From: JAVKSL01 sp050744085
GTDB taxonomy: Bacteria; Actinomycetota; Acidimicrobiia; Acidimicrobiales; JAJPHD01
Direction of reading: 5' to 3'
Length of the DNA stretch: 49,175 bases
Assembly: GCA_050744085.1 (NCBI GenBank)
Contig: JBOGGU010000051.1
Span: 1-49,175, forward strand
Position 1 is the stretch's first letter; each line of letters starts with the position of its first letter. Made by a program: the position numbers and the translations under genes. The notes beneath the pieces are model-generated. The model was not told where the DNA came from, searched no databases, and saw only the letters and a list, made by a program, of their open reading frames with translations. Below, one piece after another: positions 32,503-41,388 of the stretch.

Positions 32503-33843
32503 ATGAGCCCAGGGCACAAGGAACATCGGTTCGGCCAGGAGCGCCGGGCCGAGGCCTGGGCCAGGCTGTACCAAGCGGTGCGCAGGCCCCCCGGGCCGTT
32601 GTTCCGCCCAGAGATCTGGCGCAGCCCGTTGCGCGGCCCCTGGCTCACCTCGGCCTTGAGCACCGCCCTGCTGGTGGGCATACCGGTGCTGTTCGTCACC
32701 GGCCTGGTCTCCTACGCGGCCTACAACCCACGCCTACCAGGCAACGACACCACCCCCGGCGCCGGGGTGTTGCGGTTCTACCTTTTCAACTGGGTGACCA
32801 GCCCCAGCTGGATCTACCGGCTGAGCCAAGGGATCCACGTGTTGGTGGGTTGCGCTCTCCTCCCGGTCCTGCTGGCCAAGCTGTGGTCGGTGATGCCCAA
32901 GCTCTTCAGCTGGCCTCCGTTCCCGAGCCCAGCCAAGCTCCTGGAGCGCCTCAGCCTCCTGCTCCTGGTGGGCGGGGTCATGTTCGAGTTCTTCACCGGC
33001 ATCTTCAACGTCGAGTACTTCTACTTGTGGCGCTTCTCGTTCTACGATGCCCACCTGTACGGCGCCTGGGCCTTCATCACCGGCTTCGTGATCCATGTCG
33101 GGCTCAAGGCGCCGACCATGTGGCGATCACTACGCGGTCGAGGGCTTCGCCACCAGCTGCGCACGGGGCTTGCAGACACGGTCCCCGAGCCGCCCGACGA
33201 CACAGGCCTGGTGGCGCCCAACCCGGCCCGTCCGACAATCTCGCGCCGTGGGCTGCTGGCCCTGGTCGGCGGTGCCACCGTTGCGGTGATCGTGGCGACT
33301 GCCGGGGAGAACGTCGGAGGGTGGTTCCGTACCGTCTCCATCCTCGCCCCGAGGGGCCGGTCATACGGGAACGGGCCCAACGACTTCCAGGTCAACAAGC
33401 CTGCATCTGAGGTGGGGATCACCCCAGTGGGCCCCGGCTGGCGCTTGGAGGTCGTCGGGGCCAGCCGCGTCGTCCTGTCGAGGGCCCAGCTGATGGCGCT
33501 TCCGCTGTCCACCCAGACCCTGCCCATCGCATGTGTCGAGGGTTGGGCCACCGTGCAAAGCTGGACTGGGGTGCGCCTTGCCGACCTCGCCGCAATGGTT
33601 GGCAGCCCAGAGCCGGACGGCCTGGACGTCGAATCCCTGGAAGCGCCGGGGAGCCCCTTCCGCTCGGCGAGCCTGAGCCGAGACCAGGTGCTCGACCCCC
33701 GCTCGCTGCTGGCTCTCCGGGTCAACGGGGTCGACATCTCGCTGGACCACGGCTACCCGGCACGGACGATCGTCCCAGCGGCCCCCGGGGTCCACAACAC
33801 CAAGTGGGTCAACCGCCTGACCTTCACGAGCGCTCCAGCGTGA
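32503..33843 (+). CDS. Cytochrome b561-like / sulfite-oxidase-fold Mo oxidoreductase fusion
   Basis: 446 residues. The N-terminal half has four membrane helices with likely haem-ligand histidines in LSQGIHVLVGCALLP, SFYDAHLYGAWAFI and GFVIHVGLKAP. After a linker comes SRRGLLALVGG and a further helix, resembling a twin-arginine signal embedded in the protein. The C-terminal domain (about 295-446) is the molybdopterin-binding sulfite-oxidase fold: LPIACVEGWATVQSWTGVRL, where the Cys would bind molybdenum, and ending VHNTKWVNRLTF. This joins in one chain the roles split between MsrP (YedY) and its membrane partner MsrQ in enterobacteria. It would need the cofactor made by the moeA/moaA/moaC genes nearby. 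Confidence 0.85.
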   Translation: MSPGHKEHRFGQERRAEAWARLYQAVRRPPGPLFRPEIWRSPLRGPWLTSALSTALLVGIPVLFVTGLVSYAAYNPRLPGNDTTPGAGVLRFYLFNWVTSPSWIYRLSQGIHVLVGCALLPVLLAKLWSVMPKLFSWPPFPSPAKLLERLSLLLLVGGVMFEFFTGIFNVEYFYLWRFSFYDAHLYGAWAFITGFVIHVGLKAPTMWRSLRGRGLRHQLRTGLADTVPEPPDDTGLVAPNPARPTISRRGLLALVGGATVAVIVATAGENVGGWFRTVSILAPRGRSYGNGPNDFQVNKPASEVGITPVGPGWRLEVVGASRVVLSRAQLMALPLSTQTLPIACVEGWATVQSWTGVRLADLAAMVGSPEPDGLDVESLEAPGSPFRSASLSRDQVLDPRSLLALRVNGVDISLDHGYPARTIVPAAPGVHNTKWVNRLTFTSAPA

Positions 33844-34418
33844 CCCGCTCCAGCCCTCACCCCGGCCCGGCCCGCCGTTTCCAGCGGTGGGCAGCACGAC
33901 GCTATGGGGCAGGGCCGCTGCACCTGCTGGCCCTGCTCTCATCGTTTGCGTTCGCGGGGTACGTGGCCACCCGCATAGCCCCGGTGGGGGGCGCTGGCGA
34001 CATCGGGATATGGTTCGCGGGGGCCCTGGTCGGCCATGACCTGTTCCTCTTTCCTCTCTACGCTCTCGCCGACCGCTCGGCCGGCTCGATGGCGCGACGC
34101 CATCCGGACAGGCTGGCGCAGGTCCCCTGGGTCAACTACCTCCGCGTCCCGGCCCTGGTGTCCGGGGTCCTCCTGCTGGTCAGCTTCCCCTTGGTGTTCG
34201 ACCTGGACCCCAGTGACTACCACTACGCGACCGGGTTGCTCCCCAGCCCCTACCTCGCTCGGTGGCTGGTCATGACCGGCGCCCTGTTCGGTGCCTCCGC
34301 GCTGTTGTACGCACTGCGAGTAGCCCGGGCCGGGTCCCACGGTGCCGGGGGCCGGGCGGGGGCCCATCGGGGCAGGGCCGAGGGGGGCGGCACGCCAAGG
34401 GCCGGGCCCGATGGTTGA
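33840..34418 (+). CDS. Four-helix membrane protein, unknown
   Basis: 192 residues from GTG 33840, overlapping the stop of the Mo-oxidoreductase gene by 4 bases. Membrane segments: PLHLLALLSSFAFAGYVATR, IGIWFAGALVGHDLFLFPLY, PALVSGVLLLVSFPLVF and YLARWLVMTGALFGASALLY. A charged loop contains RHPDRLAQVPWVNYLRVP. The C-terminus is Gly/Arg-rich. No family name recognised, though the coupled overlap suggests partnership with the oxidoreductase, for example in electron delivery (inference). It overlaps the next gene by 8 bases. Confidence 0.8.
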   Translation: MTRSSPHPGPARRFQRWAARRYGAGPLHLLALLSSFAFAGYVATRIAPVGGAGDIGIWFAGALVGHDLFLFPLYALADRSAGSMARRHPDRLAQVPWVNYLRVPALVSGVLLLVSFPLVFDLDPSDYHYATGLLPSPYLARWLVMTGALFGASALLYALRVARAGSHGAGGRAGAHRGRAEGGGTPRAGPDG

Positions 34419-36075
34419 GGCCCGCTCACTCGCTGCCCCTGGGCGCATCAGCGGACCGGGCTCCACGAATGCGGCGCCCGGTCGTCACAGGTGGCGGGTG
34501 GCTCTGGATGGCCCCCTTGGCCTGGTCGCCCTGGTCCCGGTTGCCACGTACTGCTGGGTGGCGTTTCACCGGATCGGCTACCGCTTCGAGCTGGAGTGGA
34601 TGGAGGGAGGGGCGGTGGAGGTGGTGCGGCGCGTGGCGCTCGGCCAGGGGATCTACGTGCAGCCGTCCCTGCACTTCGTGCCCTGGCCTTACACGCCCCT
34701 GTACTGGTGGCTCTCGGCGGGAGTGGCTCAGCTCACCGGCATTGGCTTCTTCCCGCTGCGACTGGTCTCCCTGGTGGCCTCACTGGCGGTTCTCGTGGTG
34801 CTCGCCCTGCTGGTGCGCGCCGAGACCGGCCGGTGGGCGCCCGGCCTTGTCGCCGCCGGGATCTACGCCGCCACCTACCGCCTCGCTGGCGCCTGGTTCG
34901 ACATCGGGCGCATCGACTCGTTGTTCCTCTTGCTGTTGCTCCTGGCCGTCGCTGCCGCCCGGCGAACGGCGGGCTGGAGGGGTGGGGTGGGGGTGGGAGG
35001 ACTCATGTTTCTCGCATTCTTCACCAAGCAAAGTGCAGTCATCGCCGTTGCCCCGTTGCTCGCCTACCTCCTGGCCACCCGCTGGCGGATGGCGTTGGCA
35101 GCCATTGGGACGCTCGCCGGGCTGATCGTGGCGTCCACCGTGGGGATGGACGCGGCAACCGGGGGATGGTATCGCTACTACGTCTTCGGAGAGCTGACCC
35201 ACCAGGGCGTGGTAACAGCGGAGTGGGCGCAGTTCTGGTCCCAGGACATCCGCCCACTCTGGCCTGTGCTCATAGTCGCGGTGGTCGGGGCAGCGGCATG
35301 GGCGTTATCTCGAACCTGGCCCGGCTCGGGGGGCTCGGGGGGCTCAGGGGCCGCGCGCCGCTGGGGGCCCGCAGGCTTCTACTGCGCCGTGGCTATCGGC
35401 TTTGGCGGCGCGAGCTGGGCCTCCCGGCTCCACAACGGCGGCTACGCCAACGTGTTGATGCCGGCCTACGCAGGGATCGCCCTCCTCGCCGGCCTTGGCT
35501 ACGGCGCCCTGTCCGAGCGTCGGGCCTGGGCCGGTTCGGGGGCCGGTCCGGGGGCGGGCCGAACCAGGGCAGGCCGCCTCCGGGGAGCCCTGGCGGGCCT
35601 GGGCGCAGCCGGGCTGGTGGTGGCCCAGCTGGCCCTCGTCCGCTATCCCATCGCAGCCCAGATCCCCACCTCCGCCGACGCGCAGGCCGGGGCCCGACTC
35701 ATGGCCGAGATCAAGGCCCTACCCGGCCAGGTGGTCGTGCTGGTCCACCCCTGGTACGGGACTGAGGCCGGCAGGGGCAACTTTGCCGACGTGGAGGCGC
35801 TCCACGACGTCCTCCGGGCTGGGCCGTCCAGGGCGCGGGCCGACCTCAGGGCCAACCTCGCTGTCGCCCTCGATTCGGCACAGATCGGAGCAGTCATCCT
35901 GGACAGCCCGGGCAACGAAGAAGGGATCCGTACCGACCTGCTCAGCCACTTTCGCCAGGTGCCCATGACTTGGAATCCGGGGAACGCCTTCTACCCGGTC
36001 GTTGGGGACCTGGAAGCCCGCCCTGGGCTCCTATTCGTGCGACGAGGCCTGCCCGCGAAAGGCCCAACGCGATGA
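34411..36075 (+). CDS. Polytopic membrane glycosyltransferase-like protein (GT39/GT83 fold)
   Basis: 554 residues from ATG 34411, overlapping the preceding stop by 8 bases. About ten membrane helices. The first luminal loop contains YRFELEWMEGGAVEVVRRVA, whose acidic residues occupy the place of the catalytic Asp/Glu of lipid-linked-sugar (GT-C) transferases. FVPWPYTPLYWWLSAG follows, as in ArnT/PMT-like proteins, and FFTKQSAVIAVAPLL is a further helix. The last 110 residues form a soluble extracytoplasmic domain (VVVLVHPWYGTEAGRGNFAD). Low-complexity Gly/Ser and Gly/Ala insertions occur near residues 310 and 390. Substrate unknown; the following GT2 gene may make its lipid-linked donor. Confidence 0.8.
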   Translation: MVEARSLAAPGRISGPGSTNAAPGRHRWRVALDGPLGLVALVPVATYCWVAFHRIGYRFELEWMEGGAVEVVRRVALGQGIYVQPSLHFVPWPYTPLYWWLSAGVAQLTGIGFFPLRLVSLVASLAVLVVLALLVRAETGRWAPGLVAAGIYAATYRLAGAWFDIGRIDSLFLLLLLLAVAAARRTAGWRGGVGVGGLMFLAFFTKQSAVIAVAPLLAYLLATRWRMALAAIGTLAGLIVASTVGMDAATGGWYRYYVFGELTHQGVVTAEWAQFWSQDIRPLWPVLIVAVVGAAAWALSRTWPGSGGSGGSGAARRWGPAGFYCAVAIGFGGASWASRLHNGGYANVLMPAYAGIALLAGLGYGALSERRAWAGSGAGPGAGRTRAGRLRGALAGLGAAGLVVAQLALVRYPIAAQIPTSADAQAGARLMAEIKALPGQVVVLVHPWYGTEAGRGNFADVEALHDVLRAGPSRARADLRANLAVALDSAQIGAVILDSPGNEEGIRTDLLSHFRQVPMTWNPGNAFYPVVGDLEARPGLLFVRRGLPAKGPTR

Positions 36076-36755
36076 CCGTGCAAGTGATACTCCCCGTGCG
36101 TGACGAGGTAGAGGCGCTCGGATGGCTGCTCGAGCGGATGCCTCCCGGCTACGACCCGATAGTGGTCGACAACGGCTCCACCGACGGTTCGGGTGCCGTT
36201 GCACGGGGGATGGGGGCCAGGGTGGTCGACGAGCCCCAGCCCGGATTCGGGTCTGCGTGCTTCGCCGGGCTGACGGCTGCATCCTCGGACCTGGTCTGCT
36301 TCATGGATGCCGACGGCTCGCTGGACCCGGCCGAGCTCCCCCGTGTCGTGGCTCCCCTCGCCTCTGGTCGCGCCGACCTGGTGCTCGGGACGCGGCGAGC
36401 GCTGCCAGGCGCCCAATCGCTCACCAGCAGGCTGGCCAATCGAGCCCTCACCTGGCAGCTGGCCCGCCTCGCTGGTGCCCGACTCGGCGACCTGGGCCCG
36501 ATGCGAGCCGCGCGGCGCGAAGCGTTGCTGGCACTGCACATCACTGACCGGCGATTCGGCTGGCCGCTCGAGATGGTCCTGCGAGCGATCCAGGGTGGTT
36601 GGGCGCTGGCGGAGGTCCCGGTCACCTACTCCCTGCGACAGGGTGGACGATCCAAAGTGACGGGCACGATGCTCGGCACCCTACGCACGGTCAAGGACAT
36701 GACAGGCATCATGCGCGAGGTTCGCGGTGGGGCGGTGGTGGAGGCCCCCGCGTGA
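36072..36755 (+). CDS. Family 2 glycosyltransferase
   Basis: 227 residues, ATG overlapping the preceding stop by 4 bases. GT-A fold: VILPVRDEVEALGWLLE at the N-terminus, IVVDNGSTDGSG for the nucleotide-binding loop, CFMDADGSLDP as the DxD-type metal site, and a C-terminal LQ-type region FGWPLEMVLRAIQGGWALAE. It resembles dolichyl/polyprenyl-phosphate mannose synthase-like enzymes lacking membrane helices. Probably it charges a lipid carrier used by the preceding membrane protein. The next gene overlaps by 4 bases. Confidence 0.9.
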   Translation: MTVQVILPVRDEVEALGWLLERMPPGYDPIVVDNGSTDGSGAVARGMGARVVDEPQPGFGSACFAGLTAASSDLVCFMDADGSLDPAELPRVVAPLASGRADLVLGTRRALPGAQSLTSRLANRALTWQLARLAGARLGDLGPMRAARREALLALHITDRRFGWPLEMVLRAIQGGWALAEVPVTYSLRQGGRSKVTGTMLGTLRTVKDMTGIMREVRGGAVVEAPA

Positions 36756-37468
36756 GCCTCCAAAGGGATCGGGGACTGCACGTGCTTGTGGTTGCAAAGG
36801 AGCCGGTACCCGGGCTCGTCAAGACCCGGCTCTGCCCCCCTCTGGATCCAGGCCAGGCCGCCATCCTGGCCAAAGCCGCCCTCGCCGACACCTTGGAGGC
36901 AGTAGCCGCCTGTGGGGCGCAACGGCGCGTCCTGGCCCTGGACGGAGAGCCGGGGGAATGGCTGCCGCCGGGTTTCACCATCGTACCCCAGCGCGGGGGT
37001 GGCCTCGCCGAACGGCTCATCAATGCTTGGGCCGGCGCTGGAGGGGGCGGGATCCAGATCGGCATGGACACCCCCCAAGTCAGCGCCGCGTTGCTCGACC
37101 ACTGCCTGGGGGAGTTGGACGCCCCGGGCGTTGGCGCAGCGCTGGGGGCCGCTATGGATGGCGGGTGGTGGGCTATCGGGCTCCACAGATCCGACCCAGC
37201 GGTCTTTGCCGGCGTGCCGATGAGCACCGACAGAACCCACAGCGCCCAACGGCGCAGGCTCGGCCAACTCGGCCATCAGGTCGCTGAGCTGCCGGTGCTC
37301 AGGGACGTGGACCGCATCGCCGACGCTTGGGCGGTGGCGGAGGAGGTGCCCGGGGCCCGCTTCGGCCGCGCGCTCGGCGCCCTCGCCGGGCGGGATGCCA
37401 AACGGGTCGGTGGTGTTCCGAGAGCCAGGCAACGAGGCGAAGGCGGCTGGCCCTCGCAACTGGAGTAG
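36752..37468 (+). CDS. DUF2064 / TIGR04282-type glycosyltransferase-like protein
   Basis: 238 residues from GTG 36752, overlapping the GT2 stop by 4 bases. The N-terminus LHVLVVAKEPVPGLVKTRLC is the hallmark of this GT-A-fold family, and IQIGMDTPQVSAALLDHCL plus AAMDGGWWAIGLHRSDPAVF are its other conserved stretches. Members often sit with sugar-nucleotide or cell-wall genes, but their reaction is unproven. Its stop codon lies inside the left arm of a 19-bp perfect inverted repeat, so the operon ends here. The C-terminal 40 residues are basic and probably disordered. Confidence 0.88.
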   Translation: MSLQRDRGLHVLVVAKEPVPGLVKTRLCPPLDPGQAAILAKAALADTLEAVAACGAQRRVLALDGEPGEWLPPGFTIVPQRGGGLAERLINAWAGAGGGGIQIGMDTPQVSAALLDHCLGELDAPGVGAALGAAMDGGWWAIGLHRSDPAVFAGVPMSTDRTHSAQRRRLGQLGHQVAELPVLRDVDRIADAWAVAEEVPGARFGRALGALAGRDAKRVGGVPRARQRGEGGWPSQLE

Positions 37469-37504
37469 TTGAGCCGAGTATATCGCGGCTCAACTACTCC
37501 AGTT
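37458..37504. terminator. 19-bp perfect inverted repeat at the end of the glycosyltransferase operon
   Basis: AACTGGAGTAGTTGAGCCG (37458-37476) and CGGCTCAACTACTCCAGTT (37486-37504) are perfectly complementary, with loop AGTATATCG. The left arm includes the stop codon TAG of the preceding gene. There is no T-run after either arm. A factor-independent terminator acting on both strands is likely. A remnant of a small inverted-repeat mobile element is the alternative. Confidence 0.75.
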
Positions 37505-37639
37505 GGGGAACAAGGGGCCGTCGACCGTGCGGGATCAGCCTTCAGCCGGGCTTGGCAATAGGCTTGGCTCGTGAGCGCCCTCGCCGAGGCCCGTTGGAGC
37601 TGGAGCCGTCGATTCGTTCGAGCGGGCGGTCGCAGGGGG

Positions 37640-37920
37640 CCGCGTTCGGTCCCGAACCCAAGGTCGAGCTGCTCAAAGGAGAGGTCTTGGCGGTGAGCCC
37701 GATGCTTCCCGGCCACGCTCAGGCGGTGCGGCTGCTGCTCGCGCGCTTATATCAGATCGACCAGGCTCGCTGGACGGTCGGGTCGCAGGAGCCCGTGCGG
37801 TTGGGTGATCGGTCAGAGCCTGAGCCCGACCTGTGGATCGCCCAGGGCCCGGTCCCCGGCTACGCCCGGCTCCACCCGGACGAGTCTGACCTGGTGCTGG
37901 TGATAGCTGTTCGCCGGCCT
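37640..37920 (+). pseudogene. Uma2-family (DUF820) endonuclease-like remnant
   Basis: The plus strand reads KVELLKGEVLAVSPMLPGHA, then VRLGDRSEPEPDLWIAQG and ESDLVLVIAVRRP. These are the core segments of Uma2-type PD-(D/E)xK proteins, which are abundant in cyanobacteria and actinobacteria. The usual VEV strand with its catalytic Glu is replaced by IAV. Upstream sequence does not resemble a proper N-terminus, and the frame runs on into unrelated sequence after about 37920. No start codon or ribosome site is convincing, so I read it as a decayed gene. Confidence 0.65.
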
Positions 37921-38030
37921 CGCCTGACTGCAGCGCCCGGCATCGGGCAAGAGTGGGACCCGGCCACGTGGCTAAATCGTACTGCAATCCGTACGGGGGG
38001 CGGGCTAGCTCTGCCATCTCTGCCTCGGTG

Positions 38031-39392
38031 TCAAGCGCCGCTGAGGCTCACGTCCGCTATCGCCAGGGTTAGGCCCGCGGCCACCCCCGGGCCCCACTCG
38101 AGGTCCCCCCCCACCTCCACGACGTCTCGCAGCATCCGCTGGATGGTCGAGGCGATGGTGACCTCCCGGATTGGCTCTGCGAGGCTCCCACCGCGGATCA
38201 TCAGGCCCTCGGCCCCGACCGAGAAGTCGCCGCTGATCGGGTTCACCCCCGAATGCACGCCAGTGATCGTCTGGACCAGCACCCCCTCGCCAACCCGCTC
38301 CATCACCTCGTCCTGTGACAGGCTGCCCGGAAGGAGCGAAAGCGCCTGGCACCCAACCCCCGGAGCGCTGCGGAAGCCCCCCCGCACCGCGGAGCCGGTG
38401 GACGCCAACCCGGCGCGCCGCCCGGCGTAGCTGTCATAGACGAAGCCACGGAGCACACCGCCGTCGATCAGCACATTGCGCCGGCAGGCAAGCCCCTCGG
38501 CGTCGTGGGTGCTCGCCCCGTATGCCGCCGAGTCGGTCGGGTCGTCGGTGAGAGTGAGCGTGCTCACCCCGACCTGTTCACCCACCCGGTCGGCGAAGAG
38601 CGAGCGGCCTTTCTCGACGGCCTCTCCCGAGAGGGTCCCCGCCAGGATCCCCAGCAGAGTGGTCGTGACCCTCCGGTCCAGCACCACGGTGACCCGGCCC
38701 GAGGGCGCCTTACGGGCCCCGAGCATCCTGGTGGAGCGCTCGACTGCGTCGCGGGCCGCCCGGGCGTGGTCCAGCTCCCCCGGGCCCCGGCCCACGGTGT
38801 AGCCGCCGGCGGTCTGGGTCTCGTCTCCCTCTCCGGCGATGGCATAGGCGGACAGGTAGCAACCGGTGCCCCTGGAGGTGACCGCAATCCCTGACGTGCT
38901 GGCGATCGCTGCGGTGCCCGAGCCGTCTCCGTAGTCGGCCGACTGGACCGCCCGGATACGCCGATCCGCCCCCTTCACCGCCGCCTCCAGGTCCAGGGCC
39001 ATGGCAACCTTGGCCTCGGTGCTCAGCTGGGCCAGCTCGTCGTCCCACAGGTCTAGAGGTGCGGCCGCCACCCCGTCTGGGCCGGCCAGCCCGACGTGGG
39101 GGTCGGGGGTGGCGAAGGCGGCATTGTCCCGGGCCTCGGCGAGCGTCTCGGCCAGCACGTCCTCGGCCAGCGACCCGGCATATGCAAAACCCTGGCGCTG
39201 GCCCACAACCACCCTGATGCCGACACCTGAGGACTCTGCGGCCGACAGCGACTCGACCTCGCCTGCATACGCGCGGATGTCGGTGCTGGACGATCGCGCC
39301 ACGTAGGCCTCGACTCCCTCGCCGTCGCGCGCCCAGCCCACGATGCGCTCGGCGATGGCGGCCAGCTCGTCGCAGCCAGCCTCCTCAGCCAC
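38031..39392 (-). CDS. tldE: TldE/PmbA-type metalloprotease subunit
   Basis: 453 residues, GTG start overlapping the TldD stop by 8 bases. It is the non-catalytic partner in the TldD/TldE protease family, which processes small peptides and microcin-like precursors in E. coli. Typical features: IRAYAGEVESLSAAESSGVG, IRVVVGQRQGFAYAGSL, VLDRRVTTTLLGILAGTLSG, and the C-terminal HSGVNPISGDFSVGAEGLMI. It lacks the HExxxH zinc site found in its partner, as expected for TldE. The coupled gene order tldD-tldE means the two form a heterodimer. Substrates in this organism are unknown. Confidence 0.94.
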   Translation of the reverse strand: MAEEAGCDELAAIAERIVGWARDGEGVEAYVARSSSTDIRAYAGEVESLSAAESSGVGIRVVVGQRQGFAYAGSLAEDVLAETLAEARDNAAFATPDPHVGLAGPDGVAAAPLDLWDDELAQLSTEAKVAMALDLEAAVKGADRRIRAVQSADYGDGSGTAAIASTSGIAVTSRGTGCYLSAYAIAGEGDETQTAGGYTVGRGPGELDHARAARDAVERSTRMLGARKAPSGRVTVVLDRRVTTTLLGILAGTLSGEAVEKGRSLFADRVGEQVGVSTLTLTDDPTDSAAYGASTHDAEGLACRRNVLIDGGVLRGFVYDSYAGRRAGLASTGSAVRGGFRSAPGVGCQALSLLPGSLSQDEVMERVGEGVLVQTITGVHSGVNPISGDFSVGAEGLMIRGGSLAEPIREVTIASTIQRMLRDVVEVGGDLEWGPGVAAGLTLAIADVSLSGA

Positions 39393-40815
39393 CAGCGGTG
39401 CCTCCCACCGTTACCCCGGTGATCCGCAGCGTGGGCTGGCCGCACCCTACCGGCACTGACTGGCCGTCCTTGCCGCAGGTTCCCGGGCACATGGCGAAGT
39501 CGTCGGCCACCGCGTCGATCCGGCCCAGCACCTCCGGGCCGTTGCCGATCAGGTTGGCGTCCCGCAGGGGCTCGGTGATGTGGCCTCCCTCGATGAGGTA
39601 GGCCTCGGTCATGCCGAAGACGAAATCCCCCGTGGCCGTGTTCACCTGCCCGCCCCCGAGCTTGGCAACGTAGACCCCGTACGGGGTCTGAGCAACCACC
39701 TCCTCGGGGTCCTCGGTGCCCGCCAGCAAGAAGGTATTGGTCATGCGCACCATCGGAAGGTGCTGGTAGCTCTGGCGGCGCCCGTTCCCGGAGGAGGCAC
39801 GACCCTCGCGATGTGCGCGCAGCCAATCCCACATGTAGTCGGTGAGCACACCGTTCTCGATGAGCACGTTTCGCTGTGCTGGGCGCCCCTCGTCGTCCAC
39901 TGAGTAGGTGCCCCACTCGCGCCCCACGGTGCCGTCGTCCACCAGGGTCACAAGCGGGCTGGCGACCAGCTCGCCGACCCGGCCCGTGTAGACCGAGCTG
40001 TCCTTGACGATGTGATCGGCCTCCAGGCCGTGCCCGCAGGCCTCGTGGAACAAGATGCCCCCCGTTCCACCCTTGATCACCACCGGCACCAAACCGCTCG
40101 GGGCGGGGCGCGCCGACAGCTTGGACATCGCCCGGCGTGCAGCCTCGCGGGCCACCGACTCCACATCCACCCCGCCCGGCGCTCCGGAGTCGAACAACTC
40201 GAACCCGACTGTGTTGGCCACCGACTCGAACCCGGTCTGCATCCCAGTGTCGCCGACCGCCACGCAGCTCACCGCCAGGCGGGTCCTCACCTGGTCGTCG
40301 CCCGCCAGCAACCCGTCGCTGTTGGCCACCATCATGCGCCGGCGGCTGTCGCCGTAGCCTACCGACACCTGGCGGATCGACCCCCCTGCGGAGCGAGCCG
40401 CCTCGTCGGCCCGGGCCAGTAGCTCCACTTTGGCTGCCTTCGCCACGTCGCCCGGGTACACGATGACGTCGTCGGAAGCTGCTGGGCGCCCGTGGGGGGG
40501 CTCCAGGGCCACGGTGCGCTGTTCGCCGTGGCTGCCCCGAGCCACTGCCGCCGCTGCGCTCGCCGCCCGGAGCAACCCTGACTCAGACAGATCGGCCGTG
40601 TGGGCAAAGCCAGTGGTCTCCCCCACCACCACCCTGATGCCTGCGCCGCGATCACGCCCCGACGCCAGCTCCTCCACCCGTGTGTCGTCGAAGGAGGCTG
40701 ACGTTGCGCGCCTATCCTCGGCGAACAGCTCGGCAAAGTCCCCCCCGTTGCGCAAGGCATCCGCGAGGACGCGCTCTACGACTCCAGGCTCCACCAGGGG
40801 CGCTGTCTCGATCAA
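39385..40815 (-). CDS. tldD: TldD-type zinc metalloprotease subunit
   Basis: 476 residues from TTG 40815, chosen because GGAAGGAGC lies 8 bases upstream; the longer frame to 40998 runs through the degraded rsmB copy. The zinc site is HEACGH (257-262), in GGILFHEACGHGLEADHI. Other features: RVEELASGRDRGAGIRVVVG, SVYTGRVGELVASPLVTLVD, the LIENGVLTDYMWDW region and the C-terminal cysteines in MCPGTCGKDGQSVPVGCGQP. All are intact, so it should be active with TldE. The operon may once have followed rsmB directly. Confidence 0.95.
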   Translation of the reverse strand: MIETAPLVEPGVVERVLADALRNGGDFAELFAEDRRATSASFDDTRVEELASGRDRGAGIRVVVGETTGFAHTADLSESGLLRAASAAAAVARGSHGEQRTVALEPPHGRPAASDDVIVYPGDVAKAAKVELLARADEAARSAGGSIRQVSVGYGDSRRRMMVANSDGLLAGDDQVRTRLAVSCVAVGDTGMQTGFESVANTVGFELFDSGAPGGVDVESVAREAARRAMSKLSARPAPSGLVPVVIKGGTGGILFHEACGHGLEADHIVKDSSVYTGRVGELVASPLVTLVDDGTVGREWGTYSVDDEGRPAQRNVLIENGVLTDYMWDWLRAHREGRASSGNGRRQSYQHLPMVRMTNTFLLAGTEDPEEVVAQTPYGVYVAKLGGGQVNTATGDFVFGMTEAYLIEGGHITEPLRDANLIGNGPEVLGRIDAVADDFAMCPGTCGKDGQSVPVGCGQPTLRITGVTVGGTAGG

Positions 40816-40903
40816 GGCTCTGCTCCTTCCACTGGCTGGGCCAGGGACCACAGTACCCGGCGCCGGCCGCTGAGCCACGCACCGCCAGCAGGACTCTGCT
40901 CGC

Positions 40904-41215
40904 TTGACGGGTGAGGCGGAGGAGGAACATACCCGTCGGTACCCGCAGCCCGGGGAAGCAGGAGCGCTCCCCGCCCCCACGGAACCCACGGGCCCCAAGA
41001 GCCGGAAGGGCGACCAGCTCCGGGTGCTCCCCGGACAGCCATTCGTCCACTACGATGGCCTCAACACGGGTCACAGTGCAGACGCTGTAGGCAAGGGTCC
41101 CGGAGTGCGGCCAGGCGGCCGACCTCCGGTCGTTGCCAAGGTCGGCACACAGGCGGTCCACTATCCAGTTGGGGTAGCTCAGCTCGGTGGCCCGGTCCGG
41201 CCACGCAAGTGGCGG
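40904..41215 (-). pseudogene. Partial, internally deleted copy of rsmB
   Basis: The minus strand reads WPDRATELSYPNWIVDRLCA and then jumps to SGTLAYSVCTVTRVEAIVVD and EHPELVALPALGARG, ending MFLLRLTRQ. Each piece matches the intact RsmB encoded at 43460-44806, but about 190 residues containing the SAM-binding domain are missing at the junction (near 41100). DNA identity to the true gene is high across the aligned parts, so the duplication is fairly recent. The copy lies between tldD and the inserted three-gene block and ends about 90 bases before the tldD start. Confidence 0.85.
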
Positions 41216-41231
41216 ACCCCCGTGGGAAGGC

Positions 41232-41388
41232 CTACCGCTGCTTGCCAGTGGAGGCCCGCCCCCGCCGGTCGCTGGCCTCCCGGTCGGACAGTCCCTCAAA
41301 GGACTGCAACAACAGCGTGGTCGCCAGCACCCGTGCGGGGCCGGTCCAAAACGCGTTGGTCAGTACGCCGCGCAGACGCTGCCCCAGC
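41232..41388 (-). pseudogene. Transposase N-terminal remnant (IS1182-like)
   Basis: In one minus-strand frame the sequence reads RGVLTNAFWTGPARVLATTL and LLLQSFEGLSDREASDR before a TAG. This matches the helical N-terminal region of IS1182/IS5-like transposases (the PARVLATxLLLQxxEGLSDREA pattern). Only about 50 residues remain. It lies between the truncated rsmB copy and the C-terminal end of the exported-protein gene, so it marks an insertion junction. The family call rests on that single motif. Confidence 0.6.
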
